Shown: positions 15,657 through 23,606, counted from the first letter of the stretch. The stretch: 64,000 bases of DNA from Haloechinothrix sp033042135 (GCF_033042135.1 NZ_WBXM01000001.1:310001-374000); one strand, 5' to 3'. Notes: generated by a model not told the origin, from the sequence alone. Numbers and translations: made by a program.

Positions 15657-17077
15657 CCACCGAGCTGCTGGAGCGGTTGCGGGCCGACGTCGGTACCGAC
15701 GCCGTGATGACCGACGACGATGTGATGGGTAGCTACTCGCGCGACATGATGCCGCTGGCCCCGTCGGGACAGCCGCTCGCGGTCGTCATGCCCCGCGACG
15801 TCGAGGGCGTGCAAGCCTGCGTGCGGGCCTGCGCCGACACCGGAGTGCCGATCGTGCCGCGCGGCGCGGGCAGCGGGCTGACCGGGGCCGCCAACGCCAT
15901 CGACGGTTGCGTCGTGTTGGTCACCACCCGGCTCAACGAGATCGTGGAGATCGACGCCGCGAACCGGCTCGCCGTGGTACAGCCCGGGGTGGTCAACCTC
16001 GACTTCCGGGAGTCCGTCAGCAAGCGCGGCCTGTTCTACCCGCCCGACCCGTCCAGCTACGACTGGTGCACGATCGGCGGTAACCTCGCAACCAACGCGG
16101 GTGGGCTGTGCTGCGTGAAGTACGGCGTCACCACCGACTCGGTGCTGGGGCTGGAGGTGGTGCTCGCCGACGGCTCGCTGCTGCGCACCGGCCGCCGCAC
16201 GGTGAAGGGCGTGGCGGGCTACGACCTCGCGAAGCTGTTCATCGGCAGCGAGGGCACCCTCGGCGTGATCACCCAGGCCACGGTGAGCCTGCGCCCGCTG
16301 CCGCAGGCACCGAGCACGCTCGTCGCCAGCTTCGCAGGCACCGAGGCCGCCGGAGACGCAGTGCGCCGCATCGTCGGTGAAGGGTTGGTGCCCTCGCTGA
16401 TGGAGATTATGGATGCCTCCTCCATCGCCGCCGCCGAGGACTACCTGCGCACCGACTTGGGGACCGGTGACGACTGTCAGGCGTTGCTGCTGTGCCAGAC
16501 CGACTCCGGCGGCGAGGTGGCGCGCCGTGAGATCACCGCACTCGAGCAGATGTGTGCCGACGCAGGCGCCACCATGACGTACTCGACCGACGACCTCGCC
16601 GAGGGCAACATGCTGCTTGAGGCGCGACGGGTGGTGTTGACGGCGCTGGAGATGTACGGCACCTGGCTCACCGACGACGTCGCCGTGCCGCGCACCCGGA
16701 TCGCCGAACTGATTTCCGGGTGCCAGCGGATCAGCGAGGAGGTCGGGCTGCGCGTCGCCGTGGTGGGTCACGCGGGTGACGGGAACATGCACCCAACGAT
16801 CGTGTACGACCCTGCGGACCCGGACGAGACCGCCCGCGCGCACCGGGCGTTCGACGACATCCTCACCGTCGGCCTGTCGCTGGGTGGCACCGTCACCGGC
16901 GAGCACGGCATCGGCAAGATCAAGCAGGACTGGCTGGAGCGGGAGATCGGACCGGTCGGGATGCGGGTGCACCGGCAGATCAAGGCGGCGCTCGACCCGC
17001 ACAACCTGTTCAACCCGAACTCGATGTTCTCCCTGCGGGAACCCGCCACCGCGGGGGAATCCGTCACAGCAGGGTGA
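15653..17077 (+). CDS. FAD-binding oxidoreductase, GlcD / D-lactate dehydrogenase type
   Basis: A 474-residue flavoenzyme of the 2-hydroxyacid oxidase family. The PCMH-type FAD domain covers residues about 35-215, with PRGAGSGLTGAANA and YDWCTIGGNLATNAGG. The C-terminal domain carries the conserved VVGHAGDGNMHP and TVTGEHGIGKIKQDWL segments. Substrates in the family are glycolate, D-lactate and related acids. No iron-sulfur partner subunit (GlcE/F) is adjacent, so it may act as a single subunit. It is translationally coupled to DUF368 and overlaps the small convergent gene at 17064 by 14 bp. Confidence 0.92.
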   Translation: MTTELLERLRADVGTDAVMTDDDVMGSYSRDMMPLAPSGQPLAVVMPRDVEGVQACVRACADTGVPIVPRGAGSGLTGAANAIDGCVVLVTTRLNEIVEIDAANRLAVVQPGVVNLDFRESVSKRGLFYPPDPSSYDWCTIGGNLATNAGGLCCVKYGVTTDSVLGLEVVLADGSLLRTGRRTVKGVAGYDLAKLFIGSEGTLGVITQATVSLRPLPQAPSTLVASFAGTEAAGDAVRRIVGEGLVPSLMEIMDASSIAAAEDYLRTDLGTGDDCQALLLCQTDSGGEVARREITALEQMCADAGATMTYSTDDLAEGNMLLEARRVVLTALEMYGTWLTDDVAVPRTRIAELISGCQRISEEVGLRVAVVGHAGDGNMHPTIVYDPADPDETARAHRAFDDILTVGLSLGGTVTGEHGIGKIKQDWLEREIGPVGMRVHRQIKAALDPHNLFNPNSMFSLREPATAGESVTAG

Positions 17078-17261
17078 TCAGTGCCGCGACGACTCCGCTG
17101 AGCAGGCCGAACGCGCCGCAGATCAGCAGCGCCACAAGGATGCCGACCTTGCGTCGCTGGTCGGGCGTCGCTGCGGGCTCCGGACCGTAGGTCGCTCGTT
17201 CGGCGTGTGCCTGCAGCGCCTCGCTTACCAGGGACTCGCGTTCGTGCGGGGATTCGGACAT
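17064..17261 (-). CDS. Small membrane protein downstream of SigE-type sigma factor
   Basis: A 65-residue protein with a polar N-terminal half (MSESPHERESLVSEALQAHA) and one long C-terminal hydrophobic segment (VGILVALLICGAFGLLSGVV and beyond). It starts 9 nt after the sigma-factor stop on the same strand, so the two are very likely co-transcribed. It lacks an anti-sigma zinc motif and is too short for a normal anti-sigma factor. A role as a small membrane tether or regulator is possible but only inferred. No clear ribosome site is present, which fits translational coupling. Confidence 0.7.
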   Translation of the reverse strand: MSESPHERESLVSEALQAHAERATYGPEPAATPDQRRKVGILVALLICGAFGLLSGVVAALITLL

Positions 17262-17270
17262 GGGGTGTGG

Positions 17271-17849
17271 TCAGGTCGTGTTCTGCTGCATGGTCCGCTG
17301 CAACGCCTCGAGGGCGCGGCTAGCCGTGGACTTGACGGTACCTCGGGAGATGCCGGTGGCTTCGGAGATCTCCGCTTCGGACAGCCCACCGTAGTAGCGC
17401 AGCACCAGCACCTCGCGTTGCCTGCGCGGTAGGGCGGCGAGCGCGTCGACCACGGCCTGATGCTCGCTGCTGAGCATCGCGATGCTCTCCGCCGAGCGCG
17501 AGGTCACCCCGTGGGGCGCCACGTACTCTCGCGCGGTCTTGCGTTTGCGCAGCACGCTGCGGGATCGGTTGACCACTGCCGAGCGCAGGTAGCCCAGCGC
17601 GGCCGCGGAGTCGCGCAGCTGCGACCACCTCCGGTACAGCCCGGCGAAGGATTCCTGCACCACGTCCTCGGCGACGCCCTGGTCGTCCACCAGCAGCACC
17701 GCCAGCCGCACGAGCTGCATGCGGTGCTTCCGGTACAGGTCCTCGAGTGTGAGCGGCCCGGCGGGCTCCGCGTGCGGATCGGGGGCGTCGATCGCGCGCA
17801 GATGCCCGAGTGTTCGCTCCACGGACCGTTCCGCACTACGCTCCTGCAC
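17271..17849 (-). CDS. ECF sigma factor, SigE/SigM-like (sigma-70 family)
   Basis: A 192-residue sigma factor. Region 2 spans residues about 35-105 (LYRKHRMQLVRLAVLLVDDQ, GVAEDVVQESFAGLYRRW), and region 4 has ALAALPRRQREVLVLRYYGG with the recognition part SEAEISEATGISRGTVKSTA near the C-terminus. It belongs to the SigE-family group common in Streptomyces and Pseudonocardiaceae. The GTG at 17849 was chosen because a TAGGCT -10 hexamer lies 7 nt ahead, giving a leaderless start; the longer frame upstream is Gly-rich and non-conserved. A small membrane protein follows 9 nt downstream. No classical anti-sigma gene is adjacent. Confidence 0.9.
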   Translation of the reverse strand: MQERSAERSVERTLGHLRAIDAPDPHAEPAGPLTLEDLYRKHRMQLVRLAVLLVDDQGVAEDVVQESFAGLYRRWSQLRDSAAALGYLRSAVVNRSRSVLRKRKTAREYVAPHGVTSRSAESIAMLSSEHQAVVDALAALPRRQREVLVLRYYGGLSEAEISEATGISRGTVKSTASRALEALQRTMQQNTT

Positions 17850-17856
17850 CCGACCC

Positions 17857-17862
17857 AGCCTA
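17857..17862 (-). promoter_or_regulatory. -10 hexamer TAGGCT (minus strand) for the sigma factor
   Basis: On the minus strand TAGGCT lies 7 nt before the GTG at 17849, without a Shine-Dalgarno sequence. This pattern supports a leaderless start. Confidence 0.45.
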
Positions 17863-17970
17863 GCGGTTGCGCCGCCATCCCGCCCCTCTCCCGCCCCGCC
17901 CGCACCGCCTGCAGGAGCTGGCGCTACGCGCCCGGAGCTGGTTGCGCGGACGGCACCACGTTCGGGGGTG

Positions 17971-18009
17971 GCGGTTGCGAGCCGAAGGGGCCCTTCGGCT
18001 CGCAACCGC
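17971..18009. repeat. 39-bp perfect palindrome (GCGAGCCGAAGGG family)
   Basis: GCGGTTGCGAGCCGAAGGG pairs perfectly with the following CCCTTCGGCTCGCAACCGC around a single central G. Unlike its relatives at 7069 and 18351 it lies between divergent genes (sigma factor and YciI), so it is not an ordinary terminator for either. Confidence 0.85.
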
Positions 18010-18068
18010 ACGGGAGATCCGGCGCGGTACCGTCACGGCGCACACCGAAGTTCCGCAGGGAGGCGTCA

Positions 18069-18344
18069 ATGGCGTGGTACTTGGTCGAGATCCAGTACGT
18101 GCAGGACAAGCTGGCCGAGGTGCGTCCGAGGCACCGGGAGTTCGTGCGCGAGCTGGCCGAGCAGGGCCGGGTGGCGGTGGCGGGCCCGCTGGCCGACGAC
18201 TCGGGCGGCATCATGCTGGTGCAGGCCGATGACTTGGACGATCTGCACGCCGTGATCGACACCGACCCGTACTACACCGAGGACGCGATCGCGCACCGCT
18301 CGATCCGCGAGTACAAGCCCGTGCTCGGTTCCTGGGTGCCGTGA
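18069..18344 (+). CDS. YciI-family protein
   Basis: A 91-residue stand-alone YCII-domain protein beginning MAWYLVEIQYVQDKLAEVRP. The family's conserved His is in RPRHREFV and the conserved Gly/Asp segment in VAGPLADDSGG, followed by FTEDAIA-like DPYYTEDAIAH. YciI proteins are small ferredoxin-like dimers whose His-Asp pair suggests a catalytic or binding site; the reaction is generally unknown. It is preceded by the 39-bp palindrome and followed by another copy of the same repeat, so the gene is bracketed by this repeat family. Confidence 0.9.
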   Translation: MAWYLVEIQYVQDKLAEVRPRHREFVRELAEQGRVAVAGPLADDSGGIMLVQADDLDDLHAVIDTDPYYTEDAIAHRSIREYKPVLGSWVP

Positions 18345-18350
18345 TGGTGT

Positions 18351-18409
18351 GCGAGCCGAAGGGCCACTTCGGTGCACGATATGTACTCAAGGACCCCTTC
18401 GGCTCGCAA
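18351..18409. terminator. Inverted repeat of the GCGAGCCGAAGGG family between convergent genes
   Basis: TGCGAGCCGAAGGG (18351-18364) pairs with CCCTTCGGCTCGCA (18396-18409). The right arm ends 8 nt before the stop of the convergent PPOX gene. It probably forms a long hairpin ending transcription from both sides. Confidence 0.65.
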
Positions 18410-18417
18410 CCCGCGCG

Positions 18418-18909
18418 TCAGTAGGCGCCGCCGAGCTTGCTGTGGTCCCAGCTGATGATTTTCGTCGGGGTGAACACCAGGCCGGTGCGTTTGGTCGCCT
18501 GTACCCGCAGTATCTCGAGAAAGTCCTCGCCGATCTCGGCCTCGGGGCCGCCGAGGGTGTAGCGGCGCATCAGGTCGGCACCGATGGCCAGCGCCCGGTC
18601 GTCATCGTCGATGAGCTCGACGTCGGTTTCCATCGACACCCCACGGAGCTCCTCGTAGTCCTTGCCTGACTCGACCAGCAGTGTGGCCTGCGCCAGCCTG
18701 CGCAGGTTGGCCACCTTCTGGGACTTGCCGTAGGTCCACGTCTCGATGCGCACACCGTCGTCACCGTCGCCGTCCTTCGGCACGTACCACAACGGCGTCA
18801 GGTGTGGCCTACCGTTCGGTCCCATCGTGGCGACGTTGATCACCCGTTGTTCTGTGAGGAAATCACGGACCTCGGGTGGGCTCATCCGAATCTGGTCACG
18901 GCGGGACAT
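18418..18909 (-). CDS. Pyridoxamine-5'-phosphate-oxidase-like (PPOX class) flavin/F420-binding protein
   Basis: A 163-residue split-barrel protein. It begins MSRRDQIRMSPPEVRDFL and has the family's second strand VINVATMGPNGRPHLTPLWY, followed by a loop with several Asp/Gly and KVANLRRLAQATLLVE. Actinobacterial members with this layout usually bind F420 or flavin and reduce or sequester small molecules; the specific substrate is unknown. The ATG at 18909 follows GAGGAGG. The longer upstream frame crosses the 45-bp palindrome at 18941 and was rejected. Confidence 0.88.
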   Translation of the reverse strand: MSRRDQIRMSPPEVRDFLTEQRVINVATMGPNGRPHLTPLWYVPKDGDGDDGVRIETWTYGKSQKVANLRRLAQATLLVESGKDYEELRGVSMETDVELIDDDDRALAIGADLMRRYTLGGPEAEIGEDFLEILRVQATKRTGLVFTPTKIISWDHSKLGGAY

Positions 18910-18940
18910 GCGGCCTCCTCGACACCGACGCGCTTTCCGT

Positions 18941-18985
18941 CTCGGGTGGGGGAGCTGAACGTCACGTTCAGCTCCCCCACCCGAG
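18941..18985. repeat. 45-bp perfect palindrome
   Basis: CTCGGGTGGGGGAGCTGAACGT (left) pairs perfectly with ACGTTCAGCTCCCCCACCCGAG (right) around one C. It lies between the start of the PPOX gene and the end of the SDR gene, both on the minus strand, so it can end SDR transcription or act as an operator for PPOX. Confidence 0.85.
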
Positions 18986-19003
18986 CAAACGTTTGGTGCG
19001 AGG

Positions 19004-19933
19004 TTACCGGGTCGAGTCGCGGAGCGTCGCGGCGCGGCCGCCGTGGCCGGTGATCGCGGCCTCGGTGGCGCCGCGGCGAGCGATGTCCTCAAGGGCCTCG
19101 CGATCGGCTTCGGGCACGCCCTGGAACCGCCCGCCGAGCTCGATGACCGGCGGTAGGAAGGAGCGGATCAGCTTCAGCGCACCCACCCAGCGCGGGACGT
19201 GGATCGTCCGTGCCCGCCGCAGGATGCCACGTTCCAGGTGATCCAGCGCGACCTCCAGCGGGTAGGTCTTGCCGAGCAGCCCGGGCATACCCGCGCGCAG
19301 CTTGCCGAACACCGGGTGCGCGTCGGCGCTGTCCACCAGGTCGGTCTTGATCCAGGTCGGGTGTGCCACCCCGACCTTCACCCCGAGGTGGGCCAGCTCG
19401 GCGCGCATGCTGTTGGACAGCGCCTCGACCCCGGCCTTGGCCGCGGCGTAGTTCGCCATCCCGGGGGCGTGGGTGATCGCGGCCAGCGAGGACACCGTCA
19501 GCAGGTACCCCTCGCGCTTGAGCACATGCGGCATTGCCACGCGGAAGGTTCGCCACACCCCGAGCAGGTCGACCTCGATCACCTTCTCGAAGGCGCTCAC
19601 ATCGATCGAACGAGCGAAGCCCGTGGTCGCGATGCCTGCGTTCGCCACGACGATATCGATCCCGCCGAAGCGTTCCACCACACCAGCCGTGGCCTGCTCG
19701 AGATCGTCCCAGCTGGTGACATCGGCCGTCCACGAAGCGGCATTAGGTCCGATGCGGTCGGCCACCGCCTGTTGCTCCTCGGGTTCCAGTCCGACGAGAG
19801 CGACCTTCGCGCCGCGGGCGGCGAAGCGTTCGGCCAGTCCCGCGCCGATGCCGCGCGCGGCTCCGGTGATCAGTACGACCTTGCCCTCGACGGAGCCTGG
19901 TCGCCGCAGCGCGGCGAGCGGGTTGAACGGCAT
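19004..19933 (-). CDS. Short-chain dehydrogenase/reductase (SDR)
   Basis: A 309-residue NAD(P)-dependent classical SDR. The Rossmann motif TGAARGIG is at residues about 24-31, NAG in VVANAGIATTG, catalytic Ser in LTVSSLAAI, and Tyr/Lys in ANYAAAKAGVEAL. The extension past the usual 250 residues (after LRRARTIHVPRWVG) is seen in mycobacterial-type SDRs. The upstream AT-rich region has two palindromes (19989 and 20013) of TetR-operator size, so it may be induced by a lipid-like ligand. The substrate is unknown. Confidence 0.92.
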   Translation of the reverse strand: MPFNPLAALRRPGSVEGKVVLITGAARGIGAGLAERFAARGAKVALVGLEPEEQQAVADRIGPNAASWTADVTSWDDLEQATAGVVERFGGIDIVVANAGIATTGFARSIDVSAFEKVIEVDLLGVWRTFRVAMPHVLKREGYLLTVSSLAAITHAPGMANYAAAKAGVEALSNSMRAELAHLGVKVGVAHPTWIKTDLVDSADAHPVFGKLRAGMPGLLGKTYPLEVALDHLERGILRRARTIHVPRWVGALKLIRSFLPPVIELGGRFQGVPEADREALEDIARRGATEAAITGHGGRAATLRDSTR

Positions 19934-19988
19934 GGTGCCTCCAGCTGATGAGCGATGCGGAACGGCCGCTGTAGCACAGCAGCATAAC

Positions 19989-20023
19989 TTACTCGAAGTA
20001 ATATAACCACAGGTAACTGTTAC
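19989..20023. promoter_or_regulatory. Two adjacent operator-like palindromes
   Basis: TTACTCGAAGTAA (19989-20001, arms TTACT/AGTAA) and GTAACTGTTAC (20013-20023, arms GTAAC/GTTAC) lie in a markedly AT-rich patch between the SDR gene and fba. The arm sequence TTACT/AGTAA recurs as GTTACTCGAG just after. This looks like a TetR-type operator controlling the SDR gene; no TetR gene lies next to it. Confidence 0.5.
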
Positions 20024-20172
20024 TCGAGTTCACGACTGGCTTGCTTGCCGCTCCTGCCGATACGGGCGGTGTCACGATCGTGGCGGCTTCGTAGGATGGC
20101 AACCAGAGACCCCAGTGCCGCAGTGCATGCGGTGCTCGCTGCACCACAGTCCAGCCGCGAGGAGGAGCAACG

Positions 20173-21204
20173 ATGCCCATCGCCACGCCCGAGGTATACA
20201 ACGAGATGCTCGACCGCGCGAAAGCGCAGGAGTTCGCCTACCCGGCCATCAACGTCACCTCCTCGGAAACCCTCAATGCGGCGATCAGGGGGTTCGCCGA
20301 GGCCGAAAGTGACGGCATCGTCCAGGTCTCCACCGGCGGCGCCGAGTTCGCCTCCGGCCAGAAGGTCAAGGACATGGTCACCGGCGCGACGGCGCTGGCC
20401 GAGTACGCCCACATCGTCGCCGAGAAGTACCCGGTCAACATCGCGCTGCACACCGACCACTGCCCGGAGGACAAGCTGGACGGCTTCGTCCGACCGCTGC
20501 TTGAGATCAGCCAGGAGCGCGTCAACCGCGGTCAGAACCCGCTGTTCCAGTCCCACATGTGGGACGGTTCGGCCATCGATCTGGAGGAGAACCTGCGGAT
20601 CGGCGCCGAGCTGTTGGAAAAGGCCAAGGCCGCCAAGATCATTCTCGAGGTGGAGATCGGCGTCGTCGGTGGTGAAGAGGACGGCGTCGCCAACGACATC
20701 AACGAGAAGCTCTACACCGCCGAGGGCGACTTCGTCCGCACCGTCGAGGAGCTGGGCGCTGGCGAGAAGGGTCGCTACATGCTCGCCGCCACCTTCGGCA
20801 ACGTGCACGGTGTCTACAAACCGGGCAACGTCAAGCTCCGGCCCGAGATCCTCAAGCGCGGCCAGGAGGTCGCCGCCGAGAAACTCGGCCTGCCCGCCGG
20901 GTCCAAGCCGTTCGAGCTGGTGTTCCACGGCGGGTCCGGCTCGCTGCTCTCGGAGATCCACGAGGCGGTTTCCTACGGCGTCATCAAGATGAACGTCGAC
21001 ACCGACACCCAGTACGCTTACTCCCGCGCCATCGCCGACCACTTCTTCCGCAACTACGATGGCGTGCTCAAGGTCGACGGCGAGGTCGGCAACAAGAAGA
21101 CCTACGACCCGCGCAGCTACCTCAAGCAGGCCGAGGGCTCGATGGCCGAGCGTGTCGTCAAGGCGGCCGAGGACCTCAAGTCGGCCGGTAAGAAGTTGAG
21201 CTGA
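20173..21204 (+). CDS. fbaA: Fructose-bisphosphate aldolase, class II
   Basis: A 343-residue zinc-dependent aldolase of glycolysis and gluconeogenesis, splitting fructose 1,6-bisphosphate into glyceraldehyde 3-phosphate and dihydroxyacetone phosphate. Zinc and catalytic residues are seen in ALHTDHCPEDKL (residues about 94-105), EVEIGVVGGEEDG, FGNVHGVYKPGNV and FHGGSGSLLSEI. Length and N-terminus (MPIATPEVYNEMLDRAKAQE) match actinobacterial FbaA. GAGGAG precedes the ATG. A possible small membrane ORF and DUF3151 follow on the same strand; the same fba-DUF3151 proximity is known in mycobacteria. Confidence 0.97.
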   Translation: MPIATPEVYNEMLDRAKAQEFAYPAINVTSSETLNAAIRGFAEAESDGIVQVSTGGAEFASGQKVKDMVTGATALAEYAHIVAEKYPVNIALHTDHCPEDKLDGFVRPLLEISQERVNRGQNPLFQSHMWDGSAIDLEENLRIGAELLEKAKAAKIILEVEIGVVGGEEDGVANDINEKLYTAEGDFVRTVEELGAGEKGRYMLAATFGNVHGVYKPGNVKLRPEILKRGQEVAAEKLGLPAGSKPFELVFHGGSGSLLSEIHEAVSYGVIKMNVDTDTQYAYSRAIADHFFRNYDGVLKVDGEVGNKKTYDPRSYLKQAEGSMAERVVKAAEDLKSAGKKLS

Positions 21205-21296
21205 CCGCAAGCTCGTGGCGTCGGGGTGGGGCCACTGCCGGGCCACATCCCGGCGCCGTACGAAACGGGAACGACCCGGAGGGGAGAATTTCCGCG

Positions 21297-21383
21297 ATGA
21301 TGCCGAAGCGACTGGTCGCCGGGGTACTTGCGGCGGCACTGGTGCTGTCGACGGCCAGCGTGGTCGTGACCATGCTCCTCTGA
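21297..21383 (+). CDS. Putative 28-residue membrane peptide
   Basis: A short frame, MMPKRLVAGVLAAALVLS followed by a few more hydrophobic residues, 28 in all. It forms a single membrane segment with a positive N-terminus. GGAGGGGAG lies about 10 nt before the start, a stronger site than many real genes here have. It sits between fba and DUF3151 on the same strand. No homologue is known to me. It could be a real small protein or the remnant of a signal peptide. Confidence 0.4.
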   Translation: MMPKRLVAGVLAAALVLSTASVVVTMLL

Positions 21384-21476
21384 AGCGCCTGGTGAGCCTC
21401 CCCGGGGTACTGCTCCCACCAGCGGCCACCGGGGTGATCCGCTCGCGCCCCGACTGCTGTCATACAGAAAGGCACC

Positions 21477-21890
21477 ATGACCCAATCCAACCTGCTCGGT
21501 CCCGAGCCCACCTTGCTTCCCGACCGCCCCGACGCGCAGGCCGCGATGGATGCCGACACCTCGCCCGCCGAAGTGGCCGCCGAGCATCCCGATTTCAGCG
21601 AGGCCTGGGCGGCGCTGGCTGAGCGGTCGCTGGAGGCCGGGGAGCACGTGGCGGCATACGCCTACGCCAGGACCGGCTACCACCGCGGGCTCGACCACCT
21701 CCGCAAGTCAGGCTGGAAGGGCCATGGCCCCGTGCCGTGGCAGCACCGGCCGAACCAGGGGTTCCTGCGGTCGGTGGCGGCGCTGGCACGGGCCGCCCAC
21801 CATGTCGGCGAGATCGACGAGTACCAGCGGTGCGTGCAGCTACTGGACGACTCCGACCCCGAGGCCAGGACCGCCACCGGGCTGTCGTGA
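21477..21890 (+). CDS. DUF3151 family protein
   Basis: A 137-residue cytoplasmic protein beginning MTQSNLLGPEPTLLP. The central region (PDFSEAWAALAERSLEAGEH, then AYAYARTGYHRGLDHLRKSG and WKGHGPVPW) is a highly conserved actinobacterial block, probably a helical TPR-like fold. Length is normal for the family. It is a typical neighbour of fba in mycobacteria (Rv0360c near Rv0363c). The biochemical role is unknown. AAAGG precedes the ATG. Confidence 0.92.
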   Translation: MTQSNLLGPEPTLLPDRPDAQAAMDADTSPAEVAAEHPDFSEAWAALAERSLEAGEHVAAYAYARTGYHRGLDHLRKSGWKGHGPVPWQHRPNQGFLRSVAALARAAHHVGEIDEYQRCVQLLDDSDPEARTATGLS

Positions 21891-21923
21891 CCGGCCGCCA
21901 CGGCGCCCCGGACTATCCCCGCG

Positions 21924-22793
21924 TCATCGATCCGAGCGCCTGAGCCGGCGACTGTGTACGGTCTCGTCCCTCGCGTGGTCGAGGGACCGTAGCCGAAGCC
22001 GGGCTGGCGGCATGCGGTCAGCGTCCGAGGCCGCCGGTACAGTGTCCGCCGGTGTCAGGACATCGCGCAGCCAGCATGTTTGCTCGCCGTCCCAGGTCCA
22101 CAGCACGGTGGTGTCGTCGCCGTTGCCGAGTGGCACATGCGTGGCGGCCAGGTAGCCGAACAGCGAGAGGTGGACACCGTCCCAGTCCCGTGCGACCGCG
22201 TTCCAGTCCGGTGCCAGCCCCCCACGTTCCCGCTGCGGTGTCGCGTCTGCCAGCGGGTAGCGATGCGCCAACTGGTGCCACGACTCCGCGGAGTTGATCT
22301 CGAACACCCGCGCTCCGTGGTCGGCGTGGAGCAGCGTGCGTGTCGGAGACGGATCGGGTTCGCCGTCGCCGAGATGGTGGGCGGTGATCGCATCGTGGCA
22401 CGTGTCGCCGCCGACCCGGGTGGACGTCACCGTCGCGTGCCGCGGCGACTGCGCGTAGACACTGCTGCCGAGGGTGGTGGTCGGTCCGGTTGTAGCGCCG
22501 TGCCCGTGCACCTGCGAGCCGCGCGCGACGGGTGACAGCCACCAGGACACGCCGGGCTGCGCCAGCACCTCCCGCGCGAAGGAGCGGAGGGAGGCGCGTT
22601 GCGCCAGTACCTCGGCGACGGCCGACTCGAAGTCGCCGTCCCACGGGTCGATCGCGGCCCGGGCCGCGACCACCAGCGAGAACGACACCGCCGGTTCCAC
22701 CACGTCCGCTGCCGTATACCCCGCGTCACGGGCGGCGAGCAAGACCCCGCAGGCCAGGGGGCCGCACAGGAACGTGTCGGCGTCGACAGTCAT
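21924..22793 (-). CDS. Hypothetical protein, actinobacterial
   Basis: A 289-residue protein of unknown function beginning MTVDADTFLCGPLACGVLLA. No signal peptide or membrane segment is clear. Its central part carries a WHQLAHRYPLADAT segment and a late FGYLAATHVPLGNGDDTTVL block with several Trp (WTWDGEQTCWL). The Cys/His/Asp distribution gives no recognisable catalytic set. It sits between DUF3151 and the Rv0358-like gene, in the interval that holds Rv0359 in M. tuberculosis, but does not resemble that M50-type membrane protein. GGGGTGATC precedes the ATG. Confidence 0.75.
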   Translation of the reverse strand: MTVDADTFLCGPLACGVLLAARDAGYTAADVVEPAVSFSLVVAARAAIDPWDGDFESAVAEVLAQRASLRSFAREVLAQPGVSWWLSPVARGSQVHGHGATTGPTTTLGSSVYAQSPRHATVTSTRVGGDTCHDAITAHHLGDGEPDPSPTRTLLHADHGARVFEINSAESWHQLAHRYPLADATPQRERGGLAPDWNAVARDWDGVHLSLFGYLAATHVPLGNGDDTTVLWTWDGEQTCWLRDVLTPADTVPAASDADRMPPARLRLRSLDHARDETVHSRRLRRSDR

Positions 22794-22907
22794 GGATCAC
22801 CCCTATGCTCGCTCGATAGTGAACAGCCACGCTGCGGTCACCATCTGCACCTCGCGATAGTTGCTATAGCCGGTACCGGAGGAGTCCTTCAGCTCGCGAC
22901 CCCGCCG

Positions 22908-23606
22908 TCAGACCACGCCGCGGACCAGCCGGAGGTCCTCGGTGTGGCGGTACCAGCACCATCGGGTGATCTCGCGGGGATGCGGGGTCCCGTCCACCAC
23001 CGGGGCCAGGGGGTCGCATCCCAGCTGGAACGCCCGCCCGGTGAAGGTCCTACGCCGCCTGCCGAGCAGGCCGCCGGTCACGTGCACCACCAGGCCTGCC
23101 CCACCCGAATTGTCCGGTTCGGCGTGGATCCGCCGCGCCATGCCCCGCAGCGCGACCGTGTCATCGCAGTACCCGACACCGCGCACCTTCGTCAGGACCC
23201 CGCTGCCGACCAGCACGCCGCCGACGTCGTCCCTGATCAGCGGGACCCGATCGATCTCCCCGTGCCAGGCGAGCTGCAATGCCCGCTCGGGCCGGGTGGG
23301 CAGCCGCCACAGCGCGGCGACCGCGGACCGGGACTCGGTCGGCACGTACCCCAACGACACCGCAGCCAAGCGGTCCGTGCGCAGCAGCCGGAGCGCGACG
23401 GCGGCGAGGTCGGCGTCGGTGCCCGCGACGATCACGTCGGCGCCGGTGCGCTCGGCAGGCGCCTCGGCGGCGTGCTCGGCCGCCGAGGCGAGCAGCGCGT
23501 CGATGTCGGCCTTACCCGGCCGGTGCGGTACGTGCGTGATGCGGCTCTCGTCCACTCCGGGTAGCCGTGGGATGCGTCTCCCGCATGCGATCACTGCTCC
23601 CCGCAC
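22908..23606 (-). CDS. Conserved hypothetical protein next to purA (Rv0358-like)
   Basis: A 232-residue protein, divergent from purA. It contains ADVIVAGTDADLAAVALRLL near residues 50-70, a GYVPTES turn, and a second half with GVLTKVRGVGYCDDTVALRG and ends RHTEDLRLVRGVV. The first half resembles the nucleotide-binding part of lipid-kinase-like folds, but the glycine-rich kinase motif is not evident. Position and length match Rv0358 of M. tuberculosis, also divergent from purA (from memory). The GTG at 23606 was chosen for the GGAGG ahead of it. Function is unknown. Confidence 0.75.
   Translation of the reverse strand: MRGAVIACGRRIPRLPGVDESRITHVPHRPGKADIDALLASAAEHAAEAPAERTGADVIVAGTDADLAAVALRLLRTDRLAAVSLGYVPTESRSAVAALWRLPTRPERALQLAWHGEIDRVPLIRDDVGGVLVGSGVLTKVRGVGYCDDTVALRGMARRIHAEPDNSGGAGLVVHVTGGLLGRRRRTFTGRAFQLGCDPLAPVVDGTPHPREITRWCWYRHTEDLRLVRGVV

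Noticed and set aside
15425..17002. 525-residue minus-strand open frame across the FAD oxidase gene
   Set aside because: The plus strand carries all family motifs of a GlcD-type enzyme. The antisense frame is His/Arg/Gly-rich without a known domain.
17850..18011. Longer N-terminus for the SigE-type sigma factor
   Set aside because: The extension is Gly/Ala-rich, covers the flank of the 39-bp palindrome and lacks sigma-factor homology. A -10 hexamer sits 7 nt before the GTG at 17849.
18910..19092. Longer N-terminus for the PPOX protein
   Set aside because: It would translate the 45-bp palindrome and overlap the SDR gene; the ATG at 18909 has a GAGGAGG site.
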